From Comamonadaceae bacterium (GTDB lineage: Bacteria > Pseudomonadota > Gammaproteobacteria > Burkholderiales > Burkholderiaceae_C), in NCBI GenBank assembly GCA_947460065.1, contig CANHGF010000137.1, forward strand, positions 1-6,731: a stretch of DNA of 6,731 bases. The letters run 5' to 3'. Below the pieces are notes generated by a model. That model did not search any database. It was not told the DNA's origin and was given only the letters and a program-made list of their open reading frames with translations. Positions 1 through 5,679 of this stretch are shown here, in pieces. The position numbers and the translations under genes are program-made. Positions within the stretch are counted from its first letter, which is position 1, and each line of letters opens with the position of its first letter.

Positions 1-136
1 CATGGCAAAGCGGCCAACCGGGTCAGGTGGGGAACCAAGCAGCCCTAACTGTGGAGTCAGTGCCGGGGTCAGGCTCGTCACCCTTTTTTCAGTGCTCTGG
101 CGGCAAAGCTGCCTCAGAGACTTCGAGGCACTTTCG

Positions 137-166
137 CGGCCAGGCCCCCTGTGGCCGGTAGCGGCC
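137..166. repeat. Overlapping inverted repeats in the left non-coding region
   Basis: Within the roughly 214 bases left of the transporter stop, two alternative stems share an arm. CGGCCA (137-142) pairs with TGGCCG (152-157), and GGCCG (153-157) pairs with CGGCC (162-166) around a 4-base loop. A third inverted repeat, TGCCTC/GAGGCA, lies nearby at about 112-132. No gene with family-like protein sequence is seen in 1-214. These could be processed 3' structures, part of a terminator region, or chance in GC-rich DNA. Confidence 0.3.
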
Positions 167-193
167 GAGGCTGACCGCACCAGCCAAACACGC

Positions 194-210
194 CGCGGGC
201 TCATCCCGCG
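194..210 (-). terminator. GC-rich hairpin after the EamA transporter gene
   Basis: On the minus strand the sequence CGCGGG-ATGAG-CCCGCG forms a perfect 6-bp stem starting 4 bases after the transporter stop codon. The position suits a transcription terminator or a 3'-end-stabilising hairpin. No real U-tract follows (the next bases are GCGTGTTTGG), so intrinsic termination is uncertain. Confidence 0.4.
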
Positions 211-214
211 CACC

Positions 215-1057
215 CTAGCTCAGCCGCAAAGTCATCACGCCCGCGGCGATGCTCAGTGCGCCGGCCATGCGCCAGCGGGTCCAAGGTTCGCGCAACAACC
301 AGACGCCCAGCATCACCGCAAACAGCACCGAAGTTTCGCGCAGGGCCGCCACCAAGGCGATCGGAGCTACCGTCATTGCCCATAGTGCGATGGCATAAGA
401 GCCCAGCGACGCCAGCGCTCCGACACTGGCCAGCGGCCAACGCTTTCGGCTGTAGTGCCAGACCTGGCCCTTGCGCTGAAAAAACACCAGCACGGCAAAG
501 GGCCAGCCGTCCAGCACGAAGAGCAGCGCGACATACTGGGCCACGTTGCCGCTCAGGCGTGCGCCCTGGCCGTCGACCACGGTGTAAATTGCAATCAGCA
601 CCGCATTGCTCAGCGCAAAAGCCACCGCTTTGCGGTGCCGGAGCAAACCTGCGCTCATGCCCAGCATGAGAACGCCGCCCGACACCAGGCATACGCCCAA
701 CCAGCCCAGTGGCGCAATAGCCTCCCCCAGCACGGCCCAGGAGCCCAAGGCCACCAGCAAGGGCGCGGTACCGCGCATCAGGGGGTATGCCAGCCCCAGA
801 TCACCGTGCTTGAGCGCACCGGCCAAAGCGAAGTAGTAGCCCACATGGATGACCAGCGAAGCCAGCACATAAGGCCAGACCTGCGGCGGTGGCGGCCCCA
901 AGTACAAAAATACGGGTAGCGCCAGCAAGGAGCACAGCACATGAATCAGCGCGGTATCGAGCAGCTTGTCGCTGCTCGATTTGACCAGCGCATTCCAGCC
1001 CGCATGCATCAACGCGCCAGCCATGACCAGCAGCAGCACCGGCCAAGTGATGGTCAT
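215..1057 (-). CDS. EamA/DMT-family transporter, 10 TM
   Basis: This gene encodes a 280-residue inner-membrane protein of the drug/metabolite transporter superfamily, probably an exporter of a small metabolite; the substrate cannot be read from sequence. Two EamA halves are visible, roughly residues 1-135 and 143-280, with about ten hydrophobic segments near 3-22, 32-52, 61-80, 92-111, 115-133, 144-161, 172-192, 208-229, 232-253 and 263-278. Family-typical motifs are HAGWNALVKS (18-27), the GLAYPLMRGTAPLLVALG stretch (88-105) and, in the second half, ALRETSVLF (238-246) followed by LREP (255-258). Length is normal for the family. The ATG at 1057 is the first possible start and gives the expected N-terminus, although no good Shine-Dalgarno precedes it. 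It lies 240 bases after the hydroxylase operon with a strong hairpin between, so it is probably transcribed separately. Family assignment is secure; direction of transport and substrate are unknown. Confidence 0.93.
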   Translation of the reverse strand: MTITWPVLLLVMAGALMHAGWNALVKSSSDKLLDTALIHVLCSLLALPVFLYLGPPPPQVWPYVLASLVIHVGYYFALAGALKHGDLGLAYPLMRGTAPLLVALGSWAVLGEAIAPLGWLGVCLVSGGVLMLGMSAGLLRHRKAVAFALSNAVLIAIYTVVDGQGARLSGNVAQYVALLFVLDGWPFAVLVFFQRKGQVWHYSRKRWPLASVGALASLGSYAIALWAMTVAPIALVAALRETSVLFAVMLGVWLLREPWTRWRMAGALSIAAGVMTLRLS

Positions 1058-1190
1058 TTGAGTGAAAAGAAGGCCATGATCAAGCGCGGCAGTATCACCC
1101 AGATTCCTGGGCTAAAAGCGCGCTGAAGGAAATCAAGGCAGGCTCACCAGTCATGCTCTCAGGCACCCGTCTGGCCAAAGCACCTGGTGC

Positions 1191-1223
1191 AAAGCCGACC
1201 CGACGCTGCTGCGCCGGGTCGGC
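1191..1223 (-). terminator. Strong hairpin terminator after the molybdenum hydroxylase operon
   Basis: Read on the minus strand, 1223 to 1194 gives a 13-bp stem (GCCGACCCGGCGC / GCGTCGGGTCGGC) with loop AGCA, followed by TTT at 1193-1191. The one non-Watson-Crick position is a G-U wobble in minus-strand RNA but an A-C mismatch in plus-strand RNA. This supports a function in the leftward transcript. It starts 74 bases past the stop of the large hydroxylase subunit and ahead of the transporter gene. The U-tract is short, so termination may be partial, but it is the clearest terminator-like structure here. Confidence 0.65.
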
Positions 1224-1268
1224 CCTGGGTATCTGGAGCACACCTTCATGTACGCCCCAAACTGCGGC

Positions 1269-1281
1269 GCACATCATGTGC
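1269..1281. repeat. 13-bp inverted repeat just downstream of the hydroxylase operon
   Basis: GCACATCATGTGC is a perfect odd-length palindrome lying 16 bases after the stop codon of the large subunit. It could be a small 3' stem or a protein-binding half-site pair. It has no U-tract and no clear assignment. Confidence 0.3.
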
Positions 1282-1297
1282 ATACCCCGTGCTAAGC

Positions 1298-3553
1298 CTA
1301 GGCGCGCACTGGACCTACCGCCAAAGCGGTCTTGACCCTATCCGGCGTGAACGGCAAGGATCGGAGGCGCACACCCGTGGCGTCAAACACCGCATTGGCG
1401 ATCGCGCCAGGGATCGCGCAAGGCGCTGGCTCACCAGCGCCCCAGGCGGGGGTACCCGGGCGATCGAGCAAAGCAATCTCGACTTTGGGCATGTCCGCAA
1501 AGCGAGCAATCGGGTAGCTCGCCCAGTCCACGCTGGTCACCTTGGTGCGATCCCATGTCACGGTTTCCATCAGGGTACGGCTGACTGTTTGGAGCACGCC
1601 GCCTTCGACCTGATTGGCCACGCCGTCCGGGTTCACCATCTCGCCGCAATCGTGGGCGATGCAGATGCGCGTGACCTTGATCGCGCCAGTCGACTTGGTG
1701 ACCTCAACTTCAGCGACCGCCGCCACATAGGTGATGGTGTTGTTGTAGCGCATGTAAGCGATGCCACGGCCTTTGACCACATCGCCTGAACCCGCACTCG
1801 GATTGGGCCCCGGCCGCGCTTGCCAATTGGCAAGCTTGGCGGCGGTCTGAATCGCCTCAATGGCGCGCGGATCTTTCATGTAGCGCACACGGTATTCCAG
1901 CGGATCGGCCTTGGCGGCTGCGGCCAACTCATCCATGAAGGATTCATTGGCAAAGCTGTTTTCGATTCGACCCGGACTGCGCAAATGGGACGAGCGAAAG
2001 AAGGACTCGGCCACGTGCTTGGTGTTCACCTTGATATTAGGAAATCCGTAGGGTTGCCCCGAGTTCTGGAACAAGAAGCCCACCCAATTACCCGGTCGTG
2101 GAATCCCGGTCTCGGTCGCGGCCAACAAGGGGAAGTCGAGCGGCTTGAACGCCGCCACATGGTTAAGCGCAATGTAAAAATCACCCGACCAGGCGACGAC
2201 GTTGCCTTGGGCATCGAGGCCAGCTTCCATGTCCATCGCGCGGGGCGGGCTCTTGGGCGAGCGGGCGGTCTCGTCGGCTCGTGTCCACTGCACCCGCACC
2301 GGCTTGCCTATTTCCTGCGAAATCAAAGCAGCATCGGCAGCGGCATCCTCGGTGCCATTGCGCCCATAGCAACCGGCACCTTCGAGAAACACCAAGCGGA
2401 TCGCGTCCTTCGGCATCTTGGTGACCACCGATAGCTCATGGACCATCGAGTGTGTGGCTTGCGATGAGGACCAAACCGTGAGCTTGCCGCCTTTAAAGTC
2501 GGCTACGGCGCACGATGGCCCGATCGTGGCATGCGTCTGCACGGCGAACTCATAGGAGGCCTTAATCCGTGTGGCCGCACCTTGCAGGGCTGCCTGAACA
2601 TCACCGACCGTCTGCGTCACTTCTTCCTTGGCGAGCGGGCGACTGCGCCAGTGGGTGAACACCGTGGCCTGATCGGGCAGACCCGTGCCGGCCGACCAGT
2701 TGACCTTCAATGCGCGAGCCGCCTTGACCGCAGCCCATTCGCTGCGCGCGACCACAGCAATAAAATCACCCTTGCGCACCGTCTGAACGAAGCCGCCCAC
2801 GCGCTTGGCCGCCGAATCGTCAAACGAGACCAGCTTGGCGCCGAGATCGTCGGGCCGCACCACGCGTGCATGCAACATACCCGGCAGGCGCACATCGTGC
2901 ACATACTCAAACTCACCTGTGACCTTGGCAGGAATATCAACGCGCGGGATCGACTTGCCGATCACCTTGTACTGAGCCGACTTCCTGAGTTCGATCTTCG
3001 GATCGACCTTTAACTGCAGCCCGCTGCCCAACAGCTCGCTGTAAGCCACCGCGCGGCGCGGATTGGTTTTGAGGCGAACCACGCCGTCTTCCACAATCAA
3101 ATCACCCACTGGCGCGCCCAGGCGCTGGGCGGCACGGTCGACGAGCACGCGGCGGGCACTGGCCGCAGCACGGCGCAGCTCAGAGCCGCCTTGAAAGATC
3201 GTCAGATTGCCGGCTGTCAGCCATTGATCTGGCGTTGTCGCGGTATCGCCCATGACCATCTCGATCTGATCGAAGGACACATCGAGTTCTTCAGCGGCCA
3301 TTTGCGCAAGCGCAGTGCGAGCACCCGTGCCGAGATCGACTTTGCCTGAGAAGATCGTGATGCGATTATTCGGGCTGATCACAAGCCATGAATCGATCGC
3401 CTCGTTAGCCACAGACTTCGGTGGACGCAAGGTTGTGGCCGATTCGATGGCCGCATCGGCGACGCGTGCGCCCAGCATCGAAAAGCCCACAGTCAGTGCG
3501 CCGGACGCCTTCAAGAAAGCGCGGCGATCAAAACCAGATTGAGTGAGATTCAT
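1298..3553 (-). CDS. Xanthine dehydrogenase-family molybdopterin-binding subunit, Tat-exported (IorB/NicB-like)
   Basis: This is the large catalytic subunit of a molybdenum hydroxylase, 751 residues from the chosen start. Such enzymes hydroxylate N-heterocycles or oxidise aldehydes using water, at a molybdopterin cytosine dinucleotide-type cofactor. The N-terminus is a twin-arginine signal, DRRAFLK (9-15), then a hydrophobic stretch ending ARVADA, with likely cleavage near residue 34. An IorB-type segment follows (about 56-180: KVDLGTGARTALAQMAAEEL, then GDT at 102-104). An aldehyde oxidase/xanthine dehydrogenase a/b hammerhead spans about 205-290. Molybdopterin-binding regions run from about 330 to the end, including GAGCYGRNGTEDAAADAAL (392-410), DCGEMVNPDG (635-644) and the catalytic-glutamate motif GAGEPAP (705-711, Glu708). 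Length fits the family. No CxxCH haem motif is present, unlike nicotinate dehydrogenases that carry a fused cytochrome. The ATG at 3553 was preferred over an in-frame ATG 21 codons upstream because it has a perfect ribosome-binding site and places the Tat motif correctly. Substrate unknown. Confidence 0.93.
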   Translation of the reverse strand: MNLTQSGFDRRAFLKASGALTVGFSMLGARVADAAIESATTLRPPKSVANEAIDSWLVISPNNRITIFSGKVDLGTGARTALAQMAAEELDVSFDQIEMVMGDTATTPDQWLTAGNLTIFQGGSELRRAAASARRVLVDRAAQRLGAPVGDLIVEDGVVRLKTNPRRAVAYSELLGSGLQLKVDPKIELRKSAQYKVIGKSIPRVDIPAKVTGEFEYVHDVRLPGMLHARVVRPDDLGAKLVSFDDSAAKRVGGFVQTVRKGDFIAVVARSEWAAVKAARALKVNWSAGTGLPDQATVFTHWRSRPLAKEEVTQTVGDVQAALQGAATRIKASYEFAVQTHATIGPSCAVADFKGGKLTVWSSSQATHSMVHELSVVTKMPKDAIRLVFLEGAGCYGRNGTEDAAADAALISQEIGKPVRVQWTRADETARSPKSPPRAMDMEAGLDAQGNVVAWSGDFYIALNHVAAFKPLDFPLLAATETGIPRPGNWVGFLFQNSGQPYGFPNIKVNTKHVAESFFRSSHLRSPGRIENSFANESFMDELAAAAKADPLEYRVRYMKDPRAIEAIQTAAKLANWQARPGPNPSAGSGDVVKGRGIAYMRYNNTITYVAAVAEVEVTKSTGAIKVTRICIAHDCGEMVNPDGVANQVEGGVLQTVSRTLMETVTWDRTKVTSVDWASYPIARFADMPKVEIALLDRPGTPAWGAGEPAPCAIPGAIANAVFDATGVRLRSLPFTPDRVKTALAVGPVRA

Positions 3554-3558
3554 CTTCG

Positions 3559-3565
3559 CCTCCTC
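3559..3565 (-). promoter_or_regulatory. Ribosome-binding site of the molybdopterin subunit, overlapping the upstream stop codon
   Basis: GAGGAGG lies 5 bases before the ATG at 3553 and overlaps the TGA stop (3566-3564) of the small subunit. It decides the start of the large subunit and suggests translational coupling of the two subunits. Confidence 0.85.
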
Positions 3566-4019
3566 AGGCCGTTGCTGCACGCTTGACTGCGGCAACAATG
3601 CGTTGATGGGTGCCACAGCGGCAGAGATTGCCGGCGAGCGCGTTGCGAATATCGGTCTCGCTGGGGTTGCGGTTCTTAGCCAACAGCGCCGCGGAGGTCA
3701 TGATCATGCCGTTCGCACAATAGCCGCACTGCGCGGCTTGCTCGGTGATGAAAGCTTGCTGCAGCTTGCCCGGCGCTGCGACCGTGCCCAAGCCTTCGAG
3801 CGTGGTGACTTCGCCCTTCACGCTGCTGATCGGCAGCAGACAGGAGCGCTGCGCTTCGCCGTTGACGTGGACCGTACAAGCACCGCACTGCCCGAGGCCG
3901 CAGCCGAAACGCGGACCGCGCAGCGCAAGGTTATCCCGCAGCACATAAAGCAAGGGAGTGTCGGCGTCGGCGTCGACCGTACGCGCCTTACCGTTCACCT
4001 TCAGGTTAAATCGAGCCAT
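3564..4019 (-). CDS. (2Fe-2S)-binding subunit of molybdenum hydroxylase (IorA/CoxS-like)
   Basis: This gene encodes the small electron-transfer subunit of the same hydroxylase, 151 residues, the usual length. The N-terminal plant-ferredoxin-type fold holds Cys40, Cys45, Cys48 and Cys60, visible in GCGLGQCGACTVHVNGE. The C-terminal helical [2Fe-2S] domain holds Cys98, Cys101, Cys133 and Cys135 (QCGYCANG and NLCRCGTH). All eight cluster ligands are intact. Electrons would pass from the molybdenum site of the large subunit through these two clusters to an outside acceptor. The protein has no signal peptide, so it is probably exported folded together with the Tat-tagged large subunit, as is known for related enzymes. 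It is the first gene of the operon; its partner starts 10 bases after its stop. A good GAGGAG ribosome-binding site precedes the ATG. Confidence 0.96.
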   Translation of the reverse strand: MARFNLKVNGKARTVDADADTPLLYVLRDNLALRGPRFGCGLGQCGACTVHVNGEAQRSCLLPISSVKGEVTTLEGLGTVAAPGKLQQAFITEQAAQCGYCANGMIMTSAALLAKNRNPSETDIRNALAGNLCRCGTHQRIVAAVKRAATA

Positions 4020-4024
4020 GTTGT

Positions 4025-4030
4025 CTCCTC
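4025..4030 (-). promoter_or_regulatory. Ribosome-binding site of the (2Fe-2S) subunit
   Basis: GAGGAG lies 5 bases before the ATG at 4019 and supports that start. Just upstream on the minus strand is GTTGACCCCAAC (4042-4031), whose GTTG/CAAC ends could form a weak stem next to this site. Confidence 0.8.
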
Positions 4031-4065
4031 GTTGGGGTCAACGCCCTGAGCGGCGTCAAAAACAT

Positions 4066-4102
4066 CCTACTATTAACCGGTGAGCGGCAACAGAGGTTAA
4101 CC
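4066..4102 (-). promoter_or_regulatory. Candidate promoter/operator of the hydroxylase operon
   Basis: Inverted copies TTAACC (4073-4078) and GGTTAA (4095-4100) have centres 22 bases apart, about two helical turns, and the right copy extends to the perfect palindrome GGTTAACC (4095-4102). On the minus strand, a TTGCCG (-35-like) and TAGGAT (-10-like) pair lies between and beside these arms, with a short 15-base spacer. This is the most A+T-rich part of the gap upstream of the operon, so a regulated promoter here is plausible. The hexamers match the consensus only moderately, and no regulator gene is adjacent. Confidence 0.3.
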
Positions 4103-4125
4103 CTGGACTCGTCCTCGTAAGGCTT

Positions 4126-4138
4126 TGGGGTGACCCCA
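4126..4138. repeat. 13-bp palindrome TGGGGTGACCCCA upstream of the hydroxylase operon
   Basis: This is a perfect odd-length palindrome in the gap between the flavoprotein gene and the hydroxylase operon. The sequence TTGGGGT recurs at 4032-4038, close to the ribosome-binding site of the small subunit. It may be an operator, but a small transcript hairpin or chance is equally possible. The rest of the gap (about 4140-4288) shows no recognisable gene, and I see no clear terminator for the flavoprotein gene. Confidence 0.3.
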
Positions 4139-4288
4139 GCAGGCAAGGGGAGCAATGGACAGTGCTTGTCGACCTTCAGTAGGACTTCGTTTACCTCAAA
4201 GACGCCAGATCGCATCGACCCCGGCTTCAAACCATGAGGCCGCAACTCCAGGGCAGGTGTTGACCGCCAGGGGTCTGTCCGGATTGAC

Positions 4289-5617
4289 TCAATGGCCCAG
4301 GGCTGTCACGCCGCTCTGCGCGCGCCATTGCGCCAAAGCACTTTGGCCGGCCACCCAGCCGCTGGCCAGGCAGGCGGTCAGAAGGTAGCCGCCGGTCGGC
4401 GCTTCCCAGTCCAGCATTTCGCCTGCGCAAAAAACCGCCTGGCCCGCAGGGATGGTGGCGCGCAGGCGCAGCTGCTCATCGACACCTGCACCCAGCCTCA
4501 CGCCACCAGCGCTGCTGATGGCTTCTTCCAGCGGGCGGGCGGCGCGCAAGGTGACCGGCAGGGCCTTGATGGCAGCGGCCAGCCGGACGGCATCCTGCCA
4601 GTCGTCTGCTTTCAGCAGCTCGTGCAGCAGCGCCGATTTGATGCCCGCCAGGTTCAGCCTGCCCTTGAGGTGCGAGGCCAGCGAGCGCGAGCCGCGTGGC
4701 CGCGCCACCTCGGCCAGCACCTGCTGGGCCGAGCGATCGGGCAACAAGTCCAGGTGAAATGTGGCGTGGCCATGACGCGCGATCTCGTCGCGCAAGAGCG
4801 CAGAAGCGGCATAGATCAGACTGCCTTCGACGCCTGTCTCGGTGGCCACAAATTCACCAAGGCGGGAAAAACTGCGCCCTTGCGAATCGGTGAAGGACAG
4901 CGCCACCGACTTGAAGGGCTGGCCGGCATGGCGGCTGCGAAAAAACTCGGACCATCCCGCTGCCTGCGCGCCGGCCACATCGAAACCGCAGTTGGAAGGC
5001 ATCAGGGGCTGCAAGCTCACACCGGCCTGTCCCAGGGTGGACTGCCACAGACCGTCCGAACCGAGCCGCGACCAGCTGCCGCCACCCAGGGCCAACACCA
5101 CCACCGAGGCAGCCACCGACCTGGGGCCGCTGGGCGTATCGAACAGCAACTCCCCCTGCGGGCTCCAGCCCTGCCAACGGTGCCGCATCGACAGCTGCAG
5201 GCCCGTTCGGCGCAAGCGATGCAGCCAGGCGCGCAGCAAGGGCGCGGCCTTGAAGTCGCACGGAAAAATACGCCCGGAGGAGCCGACGAAGGTCTCCACC
5301 CCAAGCTCGCGCGCCCACTGCACCACCTGTGCGGGCCCGAACTCGGCCAGCCACTCTGCCACCACAGCGGTTTGTTCGCCATAGCGGCCGACGAAGCGGT
5401 CCAGGGCTTCGCTGTGGCTGAGATTCAGGCCGCCTCGCCCGGCCAAAAGGAATTTGCGGCCCACCGAGGCCATGCTGTCAAACACACGCACCGGCACGCC
5501 GGCGCCGGTGAGTACCTGCGCTGCCATCAGCCCGGCCGGACCGCCGCCGATCACGGCGACCTCCTGGGGGCCTGGCTCCTTCGCTTCAATCGCAGATGTG
5601 CTGTCGTCGGCGGACAT
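4289..5617 (-). CDS. TIGR03862-like (PP_4765 family) FAD-dependent flavoprotein, HI0933/BaiN superfamily
   Basis: This gene encodes a 442-residue cytosolic FAD-binding oxidoreductase of uncertain reaction. Near the N-terminus VIGGGPAGLMAAQ (22-34) is the Rossmann dinucleotide-binding GxGxxG motif. It is followed by the family-specific GRKFLLAGRGGLNLSHSE (53-70), which corresponds to the GRKLL-type motif of BaiN/HI0933 proteins. VVVLALGGGSWSRLG (172-186) is the second FAD-contact region. The C-terminal FCAGEMLDWEAPTGGYLLT (396-414), continuing to SGWVAG (419-424), closes the FAD site. The version of the second motif with RGGLNLSHSE rather than GGGRCNVTN points to the TIGR03862 subgroup. Length matches. 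The ATG at 5617 leaves about 18 residues before the Rossmann strand; no convincing ribosome-binding site precedes it. It lies 62 bases after the helicase-nuclease gene with a hairpin between. Family call is strong; biological role is not established for this subgroup. Confidence 0.9.
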   Translation of the reverse strand: MSADDSTSAIEAKEPGPQEVAVIGGGPAGLMAAQVLTGAGVPVRVFDSMASVGRKFLLAGRGGLNLSHSEALDRFVGRYGEQTAVVAEWLAEFGPAQVVQWARELGVETFVGSSGRIFPCDFKAAPLLRAWLHRLRRTGLQLSMRHRWQGWSPQGELLFDTPSGPRSVAASVVVLALGGGSWSRLGSDGLWQSTLGQAGVSLQPLMPSNCGFDVAGAQAAGWSEFFRSRHAGQPFKSVALSFTDSQGRSFSRLGEFVATETGVEGSLIYAASALLRDEIARHGHATFHLDLLPDRSAQQVLAEVARPRGSRSLASHLKGRLNLAGIKSALLHELLKADDWQDAVRLAAAIKALPVTLRAARPLEEAISSAGGVRLGAGVDEQLRLRATIPAGQAVFCAGEMLDWEAPTGGYLLTACLASGWVAGQSALAQWRAQSGVTALGH

Positions 5618-5639
5618 GGTGCAAACGCAGCCTGTTTGG

Positions 5640-5665
5640 AAAAGCCGACATTATGGTCGGCCTTC
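5640..5665 (-). terminator. Hairpin with U-tract after the helicase-nuclease gene
   Basis: On the minus strand GCCGAC-CATAAT-GTCGGC forms a perfect 6-bp stem that ends in TTTT. G-U and A-U pairs with that same T-run could lengthen the stem outward to about 10 bp. It starts 14 bases past the stop of the helicase-nuclease gene and ends 22 bases before the flavoprotein start, so it may reduce read-through between the two genes. The short T-run makes full termination uncertain. Confidence 0.5.
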
Positions 5666-5679
5666 GGGCCAAGGCTGGA

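Noticed and set aside
2..385. Rightward 127-codon reading frame starting at the left edge
   Set aside because: It overlaps the 3' part of the well-supported transporter gene in antisense. The translation is low-complexity and rich in Arg, Pro and Gln, typical of a GC-rich shadow frame, and no family is recognisable.
1157..1168. Minus-strand GGGTGCCTGAGA, resembling part of a TPP riboswitch
   Set aside because: Only this short stretch matches. The later conserved parts and the pairing stems of the thiamine element are missing, and the downstream transporter has no thiamine-specific feature.
1180..1190. Palindrome GCACCTGGTGC flanked by CAAAG on both sides, considered as an insertion or attachment site
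   Set aside because: The motif is 11 bases with tiny flanking repeats, no integrase or transposase is nearby, and it sits beside a terminator hairpin; chance is likely.
3554..3616. 21-residue N-terminal extension of the large hydroxylase subunit
   Set aside because: It would overlap the end of the small subunit gene, lacks a ribosome-binding site, and would push the Tat motif away from the N-terminus. The ATG at 3553 has a perfect GAGGAGG 5 bases upstream.
4041..4060. Inverted repeat ACGCC/GGCGT beside an A-run, considered as a terminator
   Set aside because: On the plus strand the stem is followed by A's, not T's. On the minus strand the T-run comes before the stem, so neither orientation makes an intrinsic terminator.
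4006..4245. Small 79-codon minus-strand frame in the gap before the hydroxylase operon
   Set aside because: No family resemblance and no ribosome-binding site. It runs through the likely promoter and overlaps the start of the small subunit gene, so it is probably chance.
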